Positions 11,672 through 32,119 are shown, numbered from the stretch's first letter. The stretch is 64,000 bases of DNA from Diadema setosum (GCF_964275005.1 NC_092698.1:29243447-29307446); one strand, 5' to 3'. Program-made: numbers and translations. The notes: generated from the sequence alone by a model not told the origin.

Positions 11672-12200
11672 AAAAATACTTCGTGATAAATTTTAATCTA
11701 TCTCCAAACGAAGGGAATATCATGTTTGCGGGGCATGATTCTTTTTTTTTTCAGAGAAAATATCACATAAAAGAAGCTTGCTTGTTTATCATCATAACAC
11801 TATCATTAAAATCGTTATCATTTATTATTTTTATTAATAAAAGAAAAAGTAAGAAAACGGCACTTAAAACTCAAAAGCGTGATCCGAGCACGGGACCGTC
11901 TACCATGGATATGCAGTGTGGATATGGGATAAGGTTTGGCCATGTCGGATTGCGAGAAGTGCATGCAGTCTTTGTCAGCACAACATTGCACTGTAGGCCT
12001 ACACAGCAACAGACTCACAATCTCAGTCATATACTACACCGCTCTGACAACGATAAATTCAAGAAAAAAAAAAAAAACCTTTAAGTTTGTGTTTCAAAAA
12101 GTACACGACATCCGTAAAGAGGGAGAATAGCAAAATGTTAAAACACTGAAACAGTTGAAAATCAGGCCCGTAGAATCGAACTCCATGAAAACTATTGTTT
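11672..12200. other. AT-rich spacer without recognised genes
   Basis: Poly-A and AT-rich stretches are present with no splice-bounded coding segment. Long open frames here have low-complexity translations. Confidence 0.4.
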
Positions 12201-12207
12201 TTCTTAG

Positions 12208-12515
12208 GGGCGGTATCTACTATTTGCTAAGGGGGATTGACCAAATATTAAATGACGATTGGTCGTTAAAAAAAGTGTGAAAAAAGGAAGGAAGAAAGAA
12301 AAGGTCTTCATATTTTTTAAAACTTTTTTCATTATTTTTTGCTGCCACTTCTCTCCCAAAATGGGCTGACAAGTAAAAAACAAAGAAACAAACAAACAAG
12401 CGGGGGGGGGGGGAGGTTGAATCCCTTGAAACCCAAAACAAAACAAAGAACAAAAACAGAGCCCAAGGGGGGGGGCGAAAAACCCTTAACCCCCCTTTCC
12501 TGTACATCCGCCACA
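12208..12515. mobile_element. hAT-like element fragment
   Basis: The left GGGGCGGTATCTA and right TACATCCGCCACAG look like worn GGCGG...CCGCC ends. The interior contains, on the minus strand, the GTGGCAGCAAAAAATAATGAA-type block shared with the 7.8-kb hAT element, plus G runs. Confidence 0.45.
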
Positions 12516-12692
12516 GTTGTTTGCATTCGTGCAACCGAACCCAGGGCACACACTTTCAATCAAAGCTCAGTATGTTTACATTTGATAATGAAACCATGAA
12601 TTGTTCATTCTTTTTTTTTATCATTTCCGATGTATGAGTGGTAATCTAGCTTCCAATAATGACAAATTTTCAATGCTCACAAAATGAAAACA

Positions 12693-12757
12693 TACGATAC
12701 ATACGCCTCGGCGTATGTATCGTAATGTATCCGGCACGCCGGATAGATTCGAGAATC
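12693..12757. promoter_or_regulatory. Three adjacent perfect palindromes upstream of RPL23
   Basis: Three inverted repeats, each with a 2-nt spacer, are placed back to back. At 12693-12724 the arms are 15 bp (TACGATACATACGCC and its complement). At 12728-12745 they are 8 bp (TATCCGGC). At 12746-12757 they are 5 bp (GATTC). They end 78 bp before the RPL23 start codon and about 50 bp before the pyrimidine tract, so they occupy the core promoter or the 5' end of the transcript. The factor, if any, is unknown. Confidence 0.6.
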
Positions 12758-12806
12758 CTCGTCCGGATCTTCGTGTGTCTGATGTTTACCATTACTAGAA
12801 ATAGCG

Positions 12807-12832
12807 CCCCCTTTCGTCTGTCTCTTTCTTCC
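12807..12832 (+). promoter_or_regulatory. RPL23: 5' terminal oligopyrimidine (TOP) tract of RPL23
   Basis: Twenty-four of 26 bases are pyrimidines, directly before CAAAATG. Animal ribosomal protein genes start transcription at a C within such a tract, which places the mRNA under growth-dependent translational control. The exact start site is not determinable from sequence. Confidence 0.7.
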
Positions 12833-12835
12833 AAA

Positions 12836-21864
<9,029 letters not shown>

Positions 21865-21986
21865 GGCAGCCATCATCAACTTGCAACAAAAACACTTGAG
21901 CCGCATGGTGCCAGTTTAGCCACATCAAACTCACAACACACGGATCAGTTGACTGATCAAGTCCTCTTCTTCAGACTGTAAAAAGT

Positions 21987-21992
21987 AATAAA
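21987..21992 (+). terminator. RPL23: RPL23 polyadenylation signal AATAAA
   Basis: A canonical AATAAA lies 123 bp after the stop codon, giving a short 3' UTR as expected for a ribosomal protein mRNA. Confidence 0.75.
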
Positions 21993-22201
21993 TGACACAT
22001 TACTAGTAACCACGATTGTGATGCCGATTCTCATTTTGGCTCTTTTCTGTAACAAAACAGTGATAATGGTGCCAAGGACATGGTTGTATGATAGGTGAAA
22101 GAGGGAAAGTAAAATTGGAAGTAAAGGGAGAAGGGTGAAACATAAATTAGGGTGTTTTCATGTGTAGGGGTGTGTGCAGTAGTGATAAAAGAAAACATAC
22201 C

Positions 22202-22813
22202 CAGAGACTCCAACTCTCCCGTTTTCGACGGGAGATCTCCCGCCGAAAACCCATTTTTGCAAAATCTCCCGTTCTCCCGCTGGAGATTTTATTTCTCCCG
22301 CCCTGGCTCTGTGTCTCCCGGTGGAAAGGATTTCTTACTTATTGCTATCGTATGTTGAAAAAATAAGCCTTAGATACAGAGACTCCAACCCAAAGCACCT
22401 TCTGATCTGGAGATTCTCCCGCCTGAAACCCCTAGCAAACGGGAGACTCCAACTTGATGTGTGCGAAGCGCGAAGTTCCTAGGGTTCTAGATGCTCTCTT
22501 GTGCTATCTAAGGCTTATTTTTTCAACATACGATAGAAATAAGTAAGAAATCCCTTCCAACGGGAGACAAAGAGCCAGGGCGGGAGAAATTAGATCTCAA
22601 ACGGGAGAACGGGAGATTTTGCAAAAATGGGTTTTCGGCGGGAGATCTCCCGTCGAAAACGGGAGAGTTGGAGTCTCTGTAGATAGCACCAGAGAACATC
22701 TAGAACCCTAGGAACTTCGCGCTTCGCACACATCAACTTGGAGTCTCCCGTTTGCTAGGGGTTTCGGGCGGGAGAATCTCCAGATCAGAAGGTGCTTGGG
22801 GTTGGGGTCTCTG
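22202..22813. mobile_element. Non-autonomous element (CAGAGACTCC ends) containing an inverted copy of itself
   Basis: The outer copy begins CAGAGACTCCAAC and ends GTTGGGGTCTCTG, with CATACC at 22196-22201 and 22814-22819. An inner copy of the same element, in the opposite orientation, occupies 22377-22679. Each half of the outer copy is therefore the reverse complement of part of the inner copy. Confidence 0.8.
22377..22679. mobile_element. Inner self-inserted copy (303 bp)
   Basis: The ends are CAGAGACTCCAAC and GTTGGAGTCTCTG. TAGATA is duplicated at 22371-22376 and 22680-22685, and the uninterrupted target (AAGCCTTAGATAGCAC) can be read inside the inner copy itself in reverse complement. 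This confirms both the insertion point and the 6-bp duplication. Confidence 0.8.
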
Positions 22814-23504
22814 CATACCCCAAAGCAAAATTTGTTAATGAATGAAAATAGATCAGCTGCAGTCTTGGATGGCCCAACACTGTGCAATGGAAGTGGATGT
22901 GTGCATATACATACGTGATGTGTGAAGAAAAGAAAGACAGATAATGGAAAAAGGGAAAAAAGTGTAATATGAACAGAGAGTTGAGATGTGTGTTGAGTAG
23001 TAATGAAAATCAGTGCACTCTTGTTAAAACAAAAATCTTTTTTTACAATGAAGTGACAATTCAGGTCTCAAAATGGTTATTGATGTACAGTTGTATCTTT
23101 ACATACATTGTTCAGTTTTTATGACATTTGGATATACAGTACATGTAATGCAAAAAAAAAAAAAAAACTGCCAGTCCCATGGACTTCGTTGTGACAGGAG
23201 TCGCCTGCACACCCTTGAGCAAAACCAAGAGCGACGGCAGTAAAGCTCTGTTCTGACAACATTGTACTTGTACGTAGGAAATGTGTGTGTGCAGGAATTG
23301 TGAAAGAACGAAGGAAGTCAAACACATGGAGTGAGATGTTCATGATGTCTGTGCGTGTGTGATGGCTGAAACGGCCTGTATAGATTAGGGAGAAATGATC
23401 GTTGCATGTAACAATTTGGTGAAATGGCTCCATAGTACATTAGCTTTACTAGGGTCTGATGTATTGCTGTAAATGTTGATATTTTTGCACGGTTGATTTT
23501 TTCC

Positions 23505-23566
23505 CACACACACACACATACACACACTCACACACACACACATACACACACACACACACACACACA
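23505..23566. repeat. (CA)n microsatellite
   Basis: CA dinucleotide run with a few interruptions. Confidence 0.9.
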
Positions 23567-23645
23567 AATCCATCATCAGGGAGACATAACATGCCCATAA
23601 TTAAATACATTCAGGGGACAAGTTGTATCTCCACATTTTCAAGTA

Positions 23646-23826
23646 CAGTCAACCTTGCTTTTGAAGTCGACCTTGCATAAGTCAAATAATCATGCAAGTC
23701 AAATTTCTTTAAAGTCCTCATATCATTTTGAATATTCTGTTGATTTTAATCCCTCAAAAGTCAAAATTTTCTAAGTCGAAGCTATTTCTTCAGTCCAAAT
23801 AGATTGGACTTGGGCAAGGTTGACTG
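23646..23826. mobile_element. Small MITE with CAGTCAACCTTGC ends
   Basis: The inverted ends CAGTCAACCTTGC and GCAAGGTTGACTG enclose repeated AAGTC/GACTT words. The flanks show no clear duplication. Confidence 0.6.
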
Positions 23827-24086
23827 CAATTATACATGTGTACAAGTACTACTGTATTAATCACGTTTAATCGCATGCATACTGTGCCTCTCTAAAGCTG
23901 GGTCCTAACTCAAGTTCATGCTGTCAATACCAAGTTTATTTTGACACGCAAATTTTCAGGTGATTCACCAGAAATTTTTTTTTTTTTTTTTTTTTGTCAA
24001 ATAATCTGTATTGACAGCATGAACTGGAGTTCTGTTCTATTTTTTACTTTATTGCACCAACACATGGACTATGTATATTATATACA

Positions 24087-24092
<6 letters not shown>

Positions 24093-24153
<61 letters not shown>

Positions 24154-24155
24154 TA
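24093..24155. repeat. (TA)n microsatellite
   Basis: About 50 bp of uninterrupted TA followed by TATA-rich sequence. Confidence 0.95.
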
Positions 24156-25374
24156 TGCATATTGAACAATTTTTTTGTCGTGAACTAATTAATGACTTGG
24201 CAGCTCAAACTTGACCCCATTATAGACACGATGGACGTGCAGCCTTCTTGCACCTACTACATGTACTGTACATGTATACATACACTTTCTCACATGTTTT
24301 TATTTCAAATACTGGTAGAGTTCTGGCTTCATGCAAAGGTTTCTGCATGACTGCATATGTACAAACACACACAAACACATACAAGTATTCTTGGCAATAA
24401 AATCCTTTATCCATTTATTTATACACTCAACCTAATATTCTCAATGTTTATACAGTCTTGATACAGTACACCTGTATATGATAATACATGTACACATTTA
24501 GACATAAAACATTCAAAAAGAATGTGTAAAATGCCAAAATGCAACAATAGTTCTAACCGCTCCCACTAACCTGGGTTTTGCTAACATCAGGTTTGAGAAA
24601 TACAGTTTTGATGTATGTCAAACCCCAAGGTGGTGTTAAAGCTGGAGCACTATTTTACTGTCATTTTAGATTTTAAAAAATTCCCCTAAAATTGAACTTG
24701 AGGAATAAATGTTTAATTGCCATGTGAAACCACAAGTTACTGAAATAAACATTAAAGAAACTAGGCAGAAGTAAAACAAAACAAAAAACCACAAAAACAT
24801 CAACAACAAACAAAAACATGTACCGGTATTGTCAAAATTACAGTACATGTACAGTATAAGAATACAATGTACCTGTAAACTGTCTTGGGACTGTTGCAGT
24901 TGCAACATGCACTTAATGCTATGTCAATATTTGTAACCTGGGGGAACAAGCACCGACAATTATGTGACAAAATTTGTGCAACTTCATTCCTTTTTAATTT
25001 AGATTATCCACAGCCAAAGTGCCATAAGAAGCTAGCCACTGGATATACTTGTACATGTATTTTGTCACATTGGCTCTGAAGTGTATGCTTATGACTTGGC
25101 ATATGCACACAATTTCCTATGTCAATTCAAGACACCAAAGAAACCTGCTTGTATTTGCATAGATCTGTGACAATAACCACTTACATATTGATAGTATATT
25201 TGGAAGTTGGCCACAAAGAATGCTGACGGAAGGATGGAGTATAACCTCCGAGTGGTAATGATTTGTTGCTCGATCAAGGTGCATTTTTAGATAGGCAGCC
25301 TTTTTGCTGTTACTCTCTGCAAGTACAGTGGTATGTGTGATTTGTGCCAAAACAGACCATGTGCAAAACAAGCA

Positions 25375-25452
25375 ACCAGCCTGGGGTTTGAACCCATCGA
25401 AATGCTTACTACCCAGCATCCATTGCGTACAGCAGCACTACAAACTGAGCTG
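25375..25452 (-). repeat. tRNA-derived repeat (SINE-like head)
   Basis: On the minus strand AGCTCAGTTTGTAG (A-box-like) and GGGTTCAAACCCC (B box) stand at tRNA spacing. The stems are incomplete, so it is not called as a gene. Confidence 0.45.
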
Positions 25453-26585
25453 GAGTTAATTCATGGCAATGGCATGATGAACTTGCAGCATATCAAAATG
25501 CCTCTTGCCTTATCATTTTCTCCTCTCTAAAATTTACTACACTTTGTAGTCTACAGGAAGACGAGTTAAAATACGAATAAAGATTACAGTTGCAGAATGT
25601 GTTACATGTATTACAATATACAGATGTTTTTTGCTGTTATTCAGTACAGTACATAAAAAACGACAGTAAATCAGTGTATAATTGCACACTCTCTCTGTAG
25701 ATGTATTTTATACATTATACATTTCATACATTAGCTGGAAAACACACCACACATAAAAGCCATGAATACTACTAACCCTATTTGGCATCATGTACCTTAC
25801 ATGTATACAATGCAGGCTAGAATCATTCATGTCACAACATCACAAAACACTCTCATTCATTTGACTATGCCTTTTGTTTTTCTCTGTAAACTATCTGAGT
25901 CAGGGACAGACCAAGGATTGTGGTATACTGATAACCGAGTATTGAAGGATCTTCCCACATAGCAAATTTTACTGTAGGTGGTAAGGTAGGTAGGTTTCTT
26001 GTCGTGATGACACATATGAGGTGGCATCCCACAACAGCAATCCGCTTGCTGTGTTTTCGCGGACAGAGACTAGTTGACTGTCCTTTGCTCTCACCTCTCT
26101 GTAAGGGAAGATGTAAGGCTCCTTGACGTCCAAATGCCATTCTCCTGAAACACCATCCCTTTGGATGGCTTCTGCTGACGTTTTTCAGTCTTTGCATCAC
26201 AAACTACAAACTGAGGAATTGCTTGATCAACATGTACAAAAATAATTTGAATCATTCAGTTTTTCACTTTTCACCCTTTGAAAAATCCTTCTTGCCTTTT
26301 GTGATGTCATCAACAGTCAAATCAGCAGAAATAACCATATCAATCCCCTTGTGCCTCCTAATAAGGTATTCGTATATTCAAGAGTATTGATAGGTTTTTG
26401 ATTTGATATGACTCGTGACAAGGCATTCCTTGGTGACATGAACATCCTTAATAGGCACAATGGGAAATACTGTATCTGGATTTCAAAATCTTTTGATTCA
26501 AATGACTTCAGAGTCCAGGCTTCGGCATGCCTCAATGACCAAATCCAGAGCCATGCCATAAGGAAGACTGAACATTGTTCTTTTG

Positions 26586-26749
26586 TCATTTGATTTCTTT
26601 GGCTTTCTCTTGAGCCTTGTCCACTTCTTCCTTTAACTCTTTTGCAAATGTCCGTCCAAAAGATGAAAGGGATCCACTTGGTTCATGGTTCTCGTCTGCA
26701 AACTTCTTGAGAGTCTCAGACTCGGATGCCTTTTCTATTGCCTCATGTC
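26586..26749 (-). CDS. NCBP2AS2: NCBP2AS2-like exon 4 with stop
   Basis: The acceptor is GCCACAG. It encodes the charged C-terminal half (EAIEKASESETLKKFADENH onward), with the GSLSSFGRTFAKEL segment, and ends AKEIK-TGA. Confidence 0.82.
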
Positions 26750-29700
26750 CTGTGGCAAAATAAATTACAGACCAGTAGAAAAAAGTGAGGAGTGCAATTC
26801 ATCATGGAAGTTGAAAATATTACTTGATGTTGTGGTGGCTCAATTTAAAAACAAGCAAACAAACAAACAAACAAACAAACAGAGAAAAAAAAAAAGAACT
26901 TTGCTGCTGAGCTCATAGTTCAAATAGATGATGAAGCACTCGTGCACACAAAAGGTTTTGAATTTTATGCTGTCGCAATAAAGACGTCTGTCAACATAAG
27001 TTGCCATGCTAGCTACACCATTCCCATTACAAATTGGTTAATCTCACAGTACAACTGTACAAGAAAGAATCAAACATCTTAAATCTGATTTCCCCAACTT
27101 TGTCAGTAGGGTATCTTTACCTTTAAAGACAGCATGCTGACATAATTTTCAATCACATTTTTTACCACACTCTAAATTAGACACATACACACTGGGATAA
27201 TTGTCATCCATGGTCCACAAATAACCTTATATCCAGATTAACTTATCACAAACATTGTTTTGTATCAGAGAATGCAACTTTTTCTGTGCTTCATAAGAGT
27301 TGCTGACATCCCGAGAGAAAGCTTTAATACAACCTTCTCTCTTCGATAAAACACTAAACTGTGCTAAAAACCGTATGTTGATTCATTATCATTTTTTTTT
27401 CTCTCTCTCTCTCTCTCTTTGTAATGATGTGTTTGATTATTGGCCCTTCATTCATTCATTTATTTCTGATTATATCTCATTTTTTCACCTGCCAGAATTC
27501 TTTTAGTCTTAAACAGACTTTCTGATCTCAGTTTGATTGCCATATTACATGTATGTTCCTATGTTCTGTGTCATGTGAAAAATGAAGTTTTGTATTTTGA
27601 ACAGCTTTATTGATATGAATCAAGTGTTTTGTATAATAATATATTTTTGATGAATTTGATATTGATTGATGTTTTGTAAAAGAGAGTAAATGGTAGTTTA
27701 ATTGTTATGATGAAAAATATGTGTGATAATGATAATGATAATTTCAGGGAATAAGAAGAGGTTGAAGGAGGGGAAGTGAAGAAGAGGATAGTAAAGTTTA
27801 TAAGGGGGGGGGGGGGGGGAAAGAGAATATGAAGAAGAAGAAGATGATGAGTAGATGGAAAAGAAGTTGGTTTTAGTAAGGTTGTTTGTATAAACAATAG
27901 AGATTATCTATAAAAACTAGACTCGGAATTGGTCAAGACTGACAAATTAGGTGATCCGATCTTTTTGGAAATCAATGATTTGAGTCCTGATCCCAAAAGG
28001 CATGACCATACAGTTTTCATCTGAGATTAGGGACATTGGTCGTGTTATGTTTGGATTCTCATTTAGAAAAGGGAGTCAGACCTGCCGTCTTTGGTACCGA
28101 ATTCCGTATACACTAACGAAGATACAGAATGAAGTATATTTGACCTTTGACCCCACTTTGGACACCGAAGATGGCATCTGAGCAAAACGTGGTTATTTTG
28201 TGAAATGATTCTTGTAACATGGTCTTTACGTGTGCAAAATATGGGAAAGATAGGACATGTATTTACTAAGATACAGGATGAAATATTTATGACCTTTGAC
28301 CCTAATTTACATACCCAAGATGGTGTCCGATCAAGTAGTTGTAATCTTATGAAATAATGTACGTAACATGGACTAAACATGTGCAAAACATGGAGGTGAT
28401 AGGGGCTGTCTTTCTTGAGTTATTGCAAAGAAAGTTGCAGAAAGAAAGAAATATCTCAATACATCGAAAATAAGCTTTTATTTCAACCAAATTTTTTGAC
28501 GTGATGCCGACGTCGTATGAAAAAACAAAGGGCACACTTACGATAGCCTAAAGTCTCAGCTACAACATATTAAAATTTGGGAGAAATTCACCGAAGTATG
28601 AGTGAGCTAGTGCTCGAGAAAGATAGTCATGTCAATTTTCATTTCCAGAAAAACTGCACTCCCATAGAGATAACACGTAAACTGGTCAAATTTGACAAGA
28701 TTACTTTCAATCCATTTTTACGAGGTGATACCGTCATCCAATCAAAATGTTGTTATTATATCAATGAAAGAACAGTTAATAAGCTACAACATACTGAAAT
28801 TTGTGTGAAAATCGGCAAAGGATAAGTGAAATACGCTCGAGTTGAACTTGAATTTTGATGACGTCATTTTGAAAATTTACTTTTTTTATTTTATTAAGAA
28901 ATTTGATATCTTTTAATCATTTTTTCAGCATCGCCAAGCCATAAAATGACATGTACAACTCATCAGCTTTCAGAATATGTAAAGAAAATGGGGGGTCACC
29001 GTCCATCCTGACGAGTAAAATCGGATTTAAAATTGGCGGTTTTTTGGCATAGTTGCACTGTATATCGCCATTGACGCGCGCGCGGAATTTCAACTTTGAC
29101 GGGCCCGTATGACGTCATATTGAGTCGGATTGACTTGAAACTTGGTAGAAATTTTCCTTGACTTTTCAGGCATCCGATCAAAGTGAAAAAACGGGAAATT
29201 TCTATTGCATATGAGCTGTGCGTGCGTATATCCGCGCGCGCGTACGCGCCCGTCCAATTTTTTCAATTTTTCAAAAAATGCTGCAAATGGTCTGAAACGT
29301 GTGCAAAATAAATTTCAGCTCGATTGGAGCATACAAATATTTCAACGCGCGCGTACGTGCGCTTCTTAATAATGAATATGAATTTTGATAATATGAGTAG
29401 AATGCACTTGACTTGAAATATATGTGATGTAAATTTCATTGAAAAATTCCTTTCCATTAATGAGATATGAATGAAAATGTGTTTTCATATAATGACGTCA
29501 TAGTGACGTCACGGTTGACTAATCACTATGATTTTATAAAATTTGTCGACTTTGGGACACGATACATATATGGTATAATTTTGAAATTGATACTATGAGA
29601 ACTTTCTGAGTTAATAGATGCACAAATTTTGTCCAGAAATAAAGAAGAAGAAGAAGAAGAAGAAGAAGAACAAAGAATCAGTACAGATACAGAAGGTGAT

Positions 29701-32021
29701 CCGAGAGGATACTCGGATCACCTAATAAGGACAGAGGTGTCAGAAATTGTAATTGTAATATTGTTTTTTGTTTTGTTAATGGGAAAGATCAATTTTATTT
29801 GGCAATAGTTAATATTTTTTAATGTATGTTTGTATATACATGTATTTGAATGTATTCATGCTGATGCTTGTAAGATGTCCGCAATTCAGGCTGCGGGCTG
29901 CAAGGGATGTTATTCAATAAACACTTTTCAATTAAAAAAAAAAAGATTGATGTATTTTACTTACCCATTTCATTTGCTTTGTTGATGCCATACGCTGTTA
30001 TCTGCGCTAATCTCCTCATGAATCTAGACTCTGCCAACTATAAAGGAAAACAGTGCATGTACCATGCTATTCAAGATGAGCAAGATAATGAATACATCGA
30101 GATGAAAAATAATATTACAAACATGCAATAACCATAAGAATAATAGGTGCAATATGATAATTTGATCATTACTGCTGCAGTGATATCAGACAAATTTGCT
30201 TTCCTACTAATCAAAAATTAAATTTACTGAAGGTCACAGAGAGCTGTAAAATTTTATTTTTAGTGTAAGGAAAGAAAAATTTTGAGCCACAACAAATTGT
30301 AACAAAAGATACAGGCTCATTGAAAACATGATTCTCCTGAAACATCTGAATGTGATGACAAGAAAATTTACATGACAGGACAATCAACACATTTCATCTG
30401 ACAATTATAGTCACCAACTCACCGAGTCTACCAACTGGGGGTGATTAGCCAAGTATCTGTTGATAGTGAACAAGAAAAAACAACAACAGTATTATCATTG
30501 AAATCATTTAATGATTATCAAGAAGGCCAACTGATTATTTTTCCTGGTATGCAATCGAACAAGTTTTCCAAATTGAATAAATCTGTGGATGTACACACAA
30601 TGTGACAAATGGTATCATACAGTAAACCTCTCATAAGTCAACATGCACAGGACCAAAGAAAATCTGCCAACTTATTATGTGAATAACCCGGGCCCGGAAG
30701 TGCGTATTCAAAGTGGCAGTAGAAAGAAATAGATAGAAACCTAGAAATGTGAGTGCGTGGTCCCCTTTTTTTTTTTTTTTTTTTGCTTGTCAGCTGAAGA
30801 AACCCAGAAGTTGCCCTGAAGGCCTTTTTTTTTTTTTTTTTGGCTTGTAAGCTCATGAAACCTGGAAGTGCCCCCCCCCCCCCCATTTTGGGCATGTGCT
30901 GTATGTTGTACAAAAAAACAACAAATAAATTTACAAACACACACTGTCAATTCGTGTCATTAGAACCTATGCCGTACTAGACTAGATCAAGTATGGCAGC
31001 TCTACTACACATCGATCACCCTTTTTGAAACCGACCGCGTAGTTTTGGCTCACAGAACGCTTAGTACGCACTGCACTGCGCGCAGAGTGCATAAAAATGT
31101 ATTGCCTTTGACCGTTGATGAGGACGTGTGGGAAAACGCGAAAATTCACTGTTAGTGTTAATTAATGGTTTTAATCAAGGACAAAATTTGGAATGAATAT
31201 TTTAACCGAATCGTAATGTAATGTCAATGCATTTTCTAAAAAGCTTCATACAACACGGTGTTCAATACAACTCAGTTTGTGTGCTTAGTCAATGTAGAAA
31301 CAGCGGTCGATCTAAAAAAGGAGCAGCACCGCGGGGAGCTGAAAAGAGGCCACGCAAGTTCGATGGCGATATTTTTGCACAGAAACTTCAAATTGAAAAG
31401 GCCGGGAAGAACAGCATTTGATTGTGCTGGATTTTGTCAATCACGTACATGTAGGTCAAGTTCTTACATGAATTTCACTGTTAAATATTCTTATCAAGCA
31501 AATAAAGATTAGGTGGTCGACGAGTACCCAGGTAGTACTAGAGTCTAGTACGTCCAACCATATAACAACCCCTCTTTCTTTCTTTCTTTTTTTTTTTTTA
31601 AAGGCTAAAACGTTAGTGTGTATGTTGGGGTACCAAAAATGGAGTGGTCCACAAGAATTTGTCTGCTTCTTGAGGTGATATTCCACTGACAAGTTTGTCT
31701 TTATGAACTCCTTTCATATAAAAACTTTCTGTCAAAATAATTGATGTGTAAAAGGACAGGACAGCTAGTTTGAGTTCTACAAGGTCCGTCCGCCTACGTC
31801 CGTGCACACACGGAGCCGCACCGACTGAAAATGTCCCTTCAGTGCACTGGCAGTAAACACTGTAACAACGTTAAAAACAGCAAACGTAGAAGAAGATTAT
31901 CATTCTTTGTGGTGTATTCTAGTACCAAAGTGAAGATTTTGAAACCTGACTGATGGCAAGGACAACCAAATGCTAACTAAATGATTGATTGAACTCACCG
32001 TAATATTGCCCTAAACACCAT
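26586..32021 (-). CDS. NCBP2AS2: NCBP2AS2-like small protein, complete, four exons
   Basis: Minus-strand exons 31999-32021, 30423-30456, 29965-30037 and 26586-26749 join in frame (junction phases 2, 0 and 1; all GT-AG) to 97 codons plus TGA. The protein starts MVFRAILRYLANHPQLVDSL, continues AESRFMRRLAQITAYGINKA, and later has GSLSSFGRTFAKELKEEVDK before a Lys/Glu-rich end. This matches the human 99-residue NCBP2AS2 protein (LL..[23 protein letters not shown] and, later, GSL..R.E.F...FTQEL) in order and length. Human NCBP2AS2 has been described as a hypoxia-linked angiogenesis regulator and, under the name KRASIM, as a KRAS-binding microprotein; its biochemical activity is unclear. In vertebrates the gene is head to head with NCBP2, but no NCBP2 exon is recognisable here on the plus strand. 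The gene is tail to tail with RPL23. Confidence 0.85.
27946..29726 (+). mobile_element. Helentron/HINE-like non-autonomous element, family 1
   Basis: The left end ATTAGGTGATCCGA is the complement of the last 14 bp (TCGGATCACCTAAT). The right end is a perfect 11-bp hairpin (GGTGATCCGAG / CTCGGATCACC, loop AGGATA, 29695-29722), preceded by a GAA microsatellite (29643-29670). Terminal hairpin plus subterminal microsatellite plus an inverted repeat shared with the left end is the layout described for Helentron-associated elements. A TA-flanked mariner-like reading (TA outside GGTGATCCGA) is the alternative. It lies in NCBP2AS2 intron 3. Confidence 0.5.
29727..29944 (+). mobile_element. Retroposed 3' end with poly(A) tail
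   Basis: CAATAAACACTTTTCAATT followed by about 13 A residues resembles a polyadenylated transcript end. No coding part was recognised upstream, where the HINE-like element interrupts. Confidence 0.35.
29965..30037 (-). CDS. NCBP2AS2: NCBP2AS2-like exon 3
   Basis: 73 nt between TTTATAG and GTAAGT, encoding LAESRFMRRLAQITAYGINK and ANEM plus one base of a glycine codon. Confidence 0.85.
30423..30456 (-). CDS. NCBP2AS2: NCBP2AS2-like exon 2
   Basis: 34 nt between CTATCAACAG and GTGAGT, encoding YLANHPQLVDS, the most conserved motif of the family. Confidence 0.85.
30760..30890. mobile_element. hAT-like internal fragment
   Basis: Poly-T followed by GCTTGTCAGCTGAAGAAACC occurs twice, then a C run. 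The same block sits inside the GGCGGATCC-ended elements at 2.0 and 32.8 kb. No termini. Confidence 0.45.
30990..31560 (-). mobile_element. Non-autonomous DNA element, copy 2 (pair with 14.64-15.20 kb)
   Basis: This is the reverse complement of the copy in RPL23 intron 1, with the same GGTTGGAC, GATAAGAATATTTAACA and GCGCGCAG landmarks. It lies in NCBP2AS2 intron 1. Confidence 0.6.
31999..32021 (-). CDS. NCBP2AS2: NCBP2AS2-like exon 1
   Basis: ATG at 32021-32019, then seven further codons; the last arginine codon is split after CG at a GTGAGT donor. Confidence 0.82.
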
Positions 32022-32119
32022 TTCCGGTGATGATTTCGCTTCTCAACAAGACAGCCAGAGACACATGCGAGAGACAACAAGCTACAATACACAGCGCACA
32101 TCAACTCCCCACATCATCA

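Larger units (their letters stand above)
22820..26585. other. Intergenic region between RPL23 and NCBP2AS2 (convergent genes)
   Basis: It holds microsatellites, a small MITE and a tRNA-derived repeat listed separately. Long open frames here lack splice context and recognisable sequence. The 3' UTR of the minus-strand NCBP2AS2 gene must extend into the right part, but I could not choose a poly(A) signal. Confidence 0.4.

Noticed and set aside
11599-12084. 161-codon plus-strand open frame
   Set aside because: It spans the right end of an old transposon and poly-A runs; the translation is low-complexity.
25865-26200. 111-codon minus-strand frame just downstream of the NCBP2AS2 stop
   Set aside because: It most likely lies in the 3' UTR; no homology recognised and no splice link to the upstream exons.
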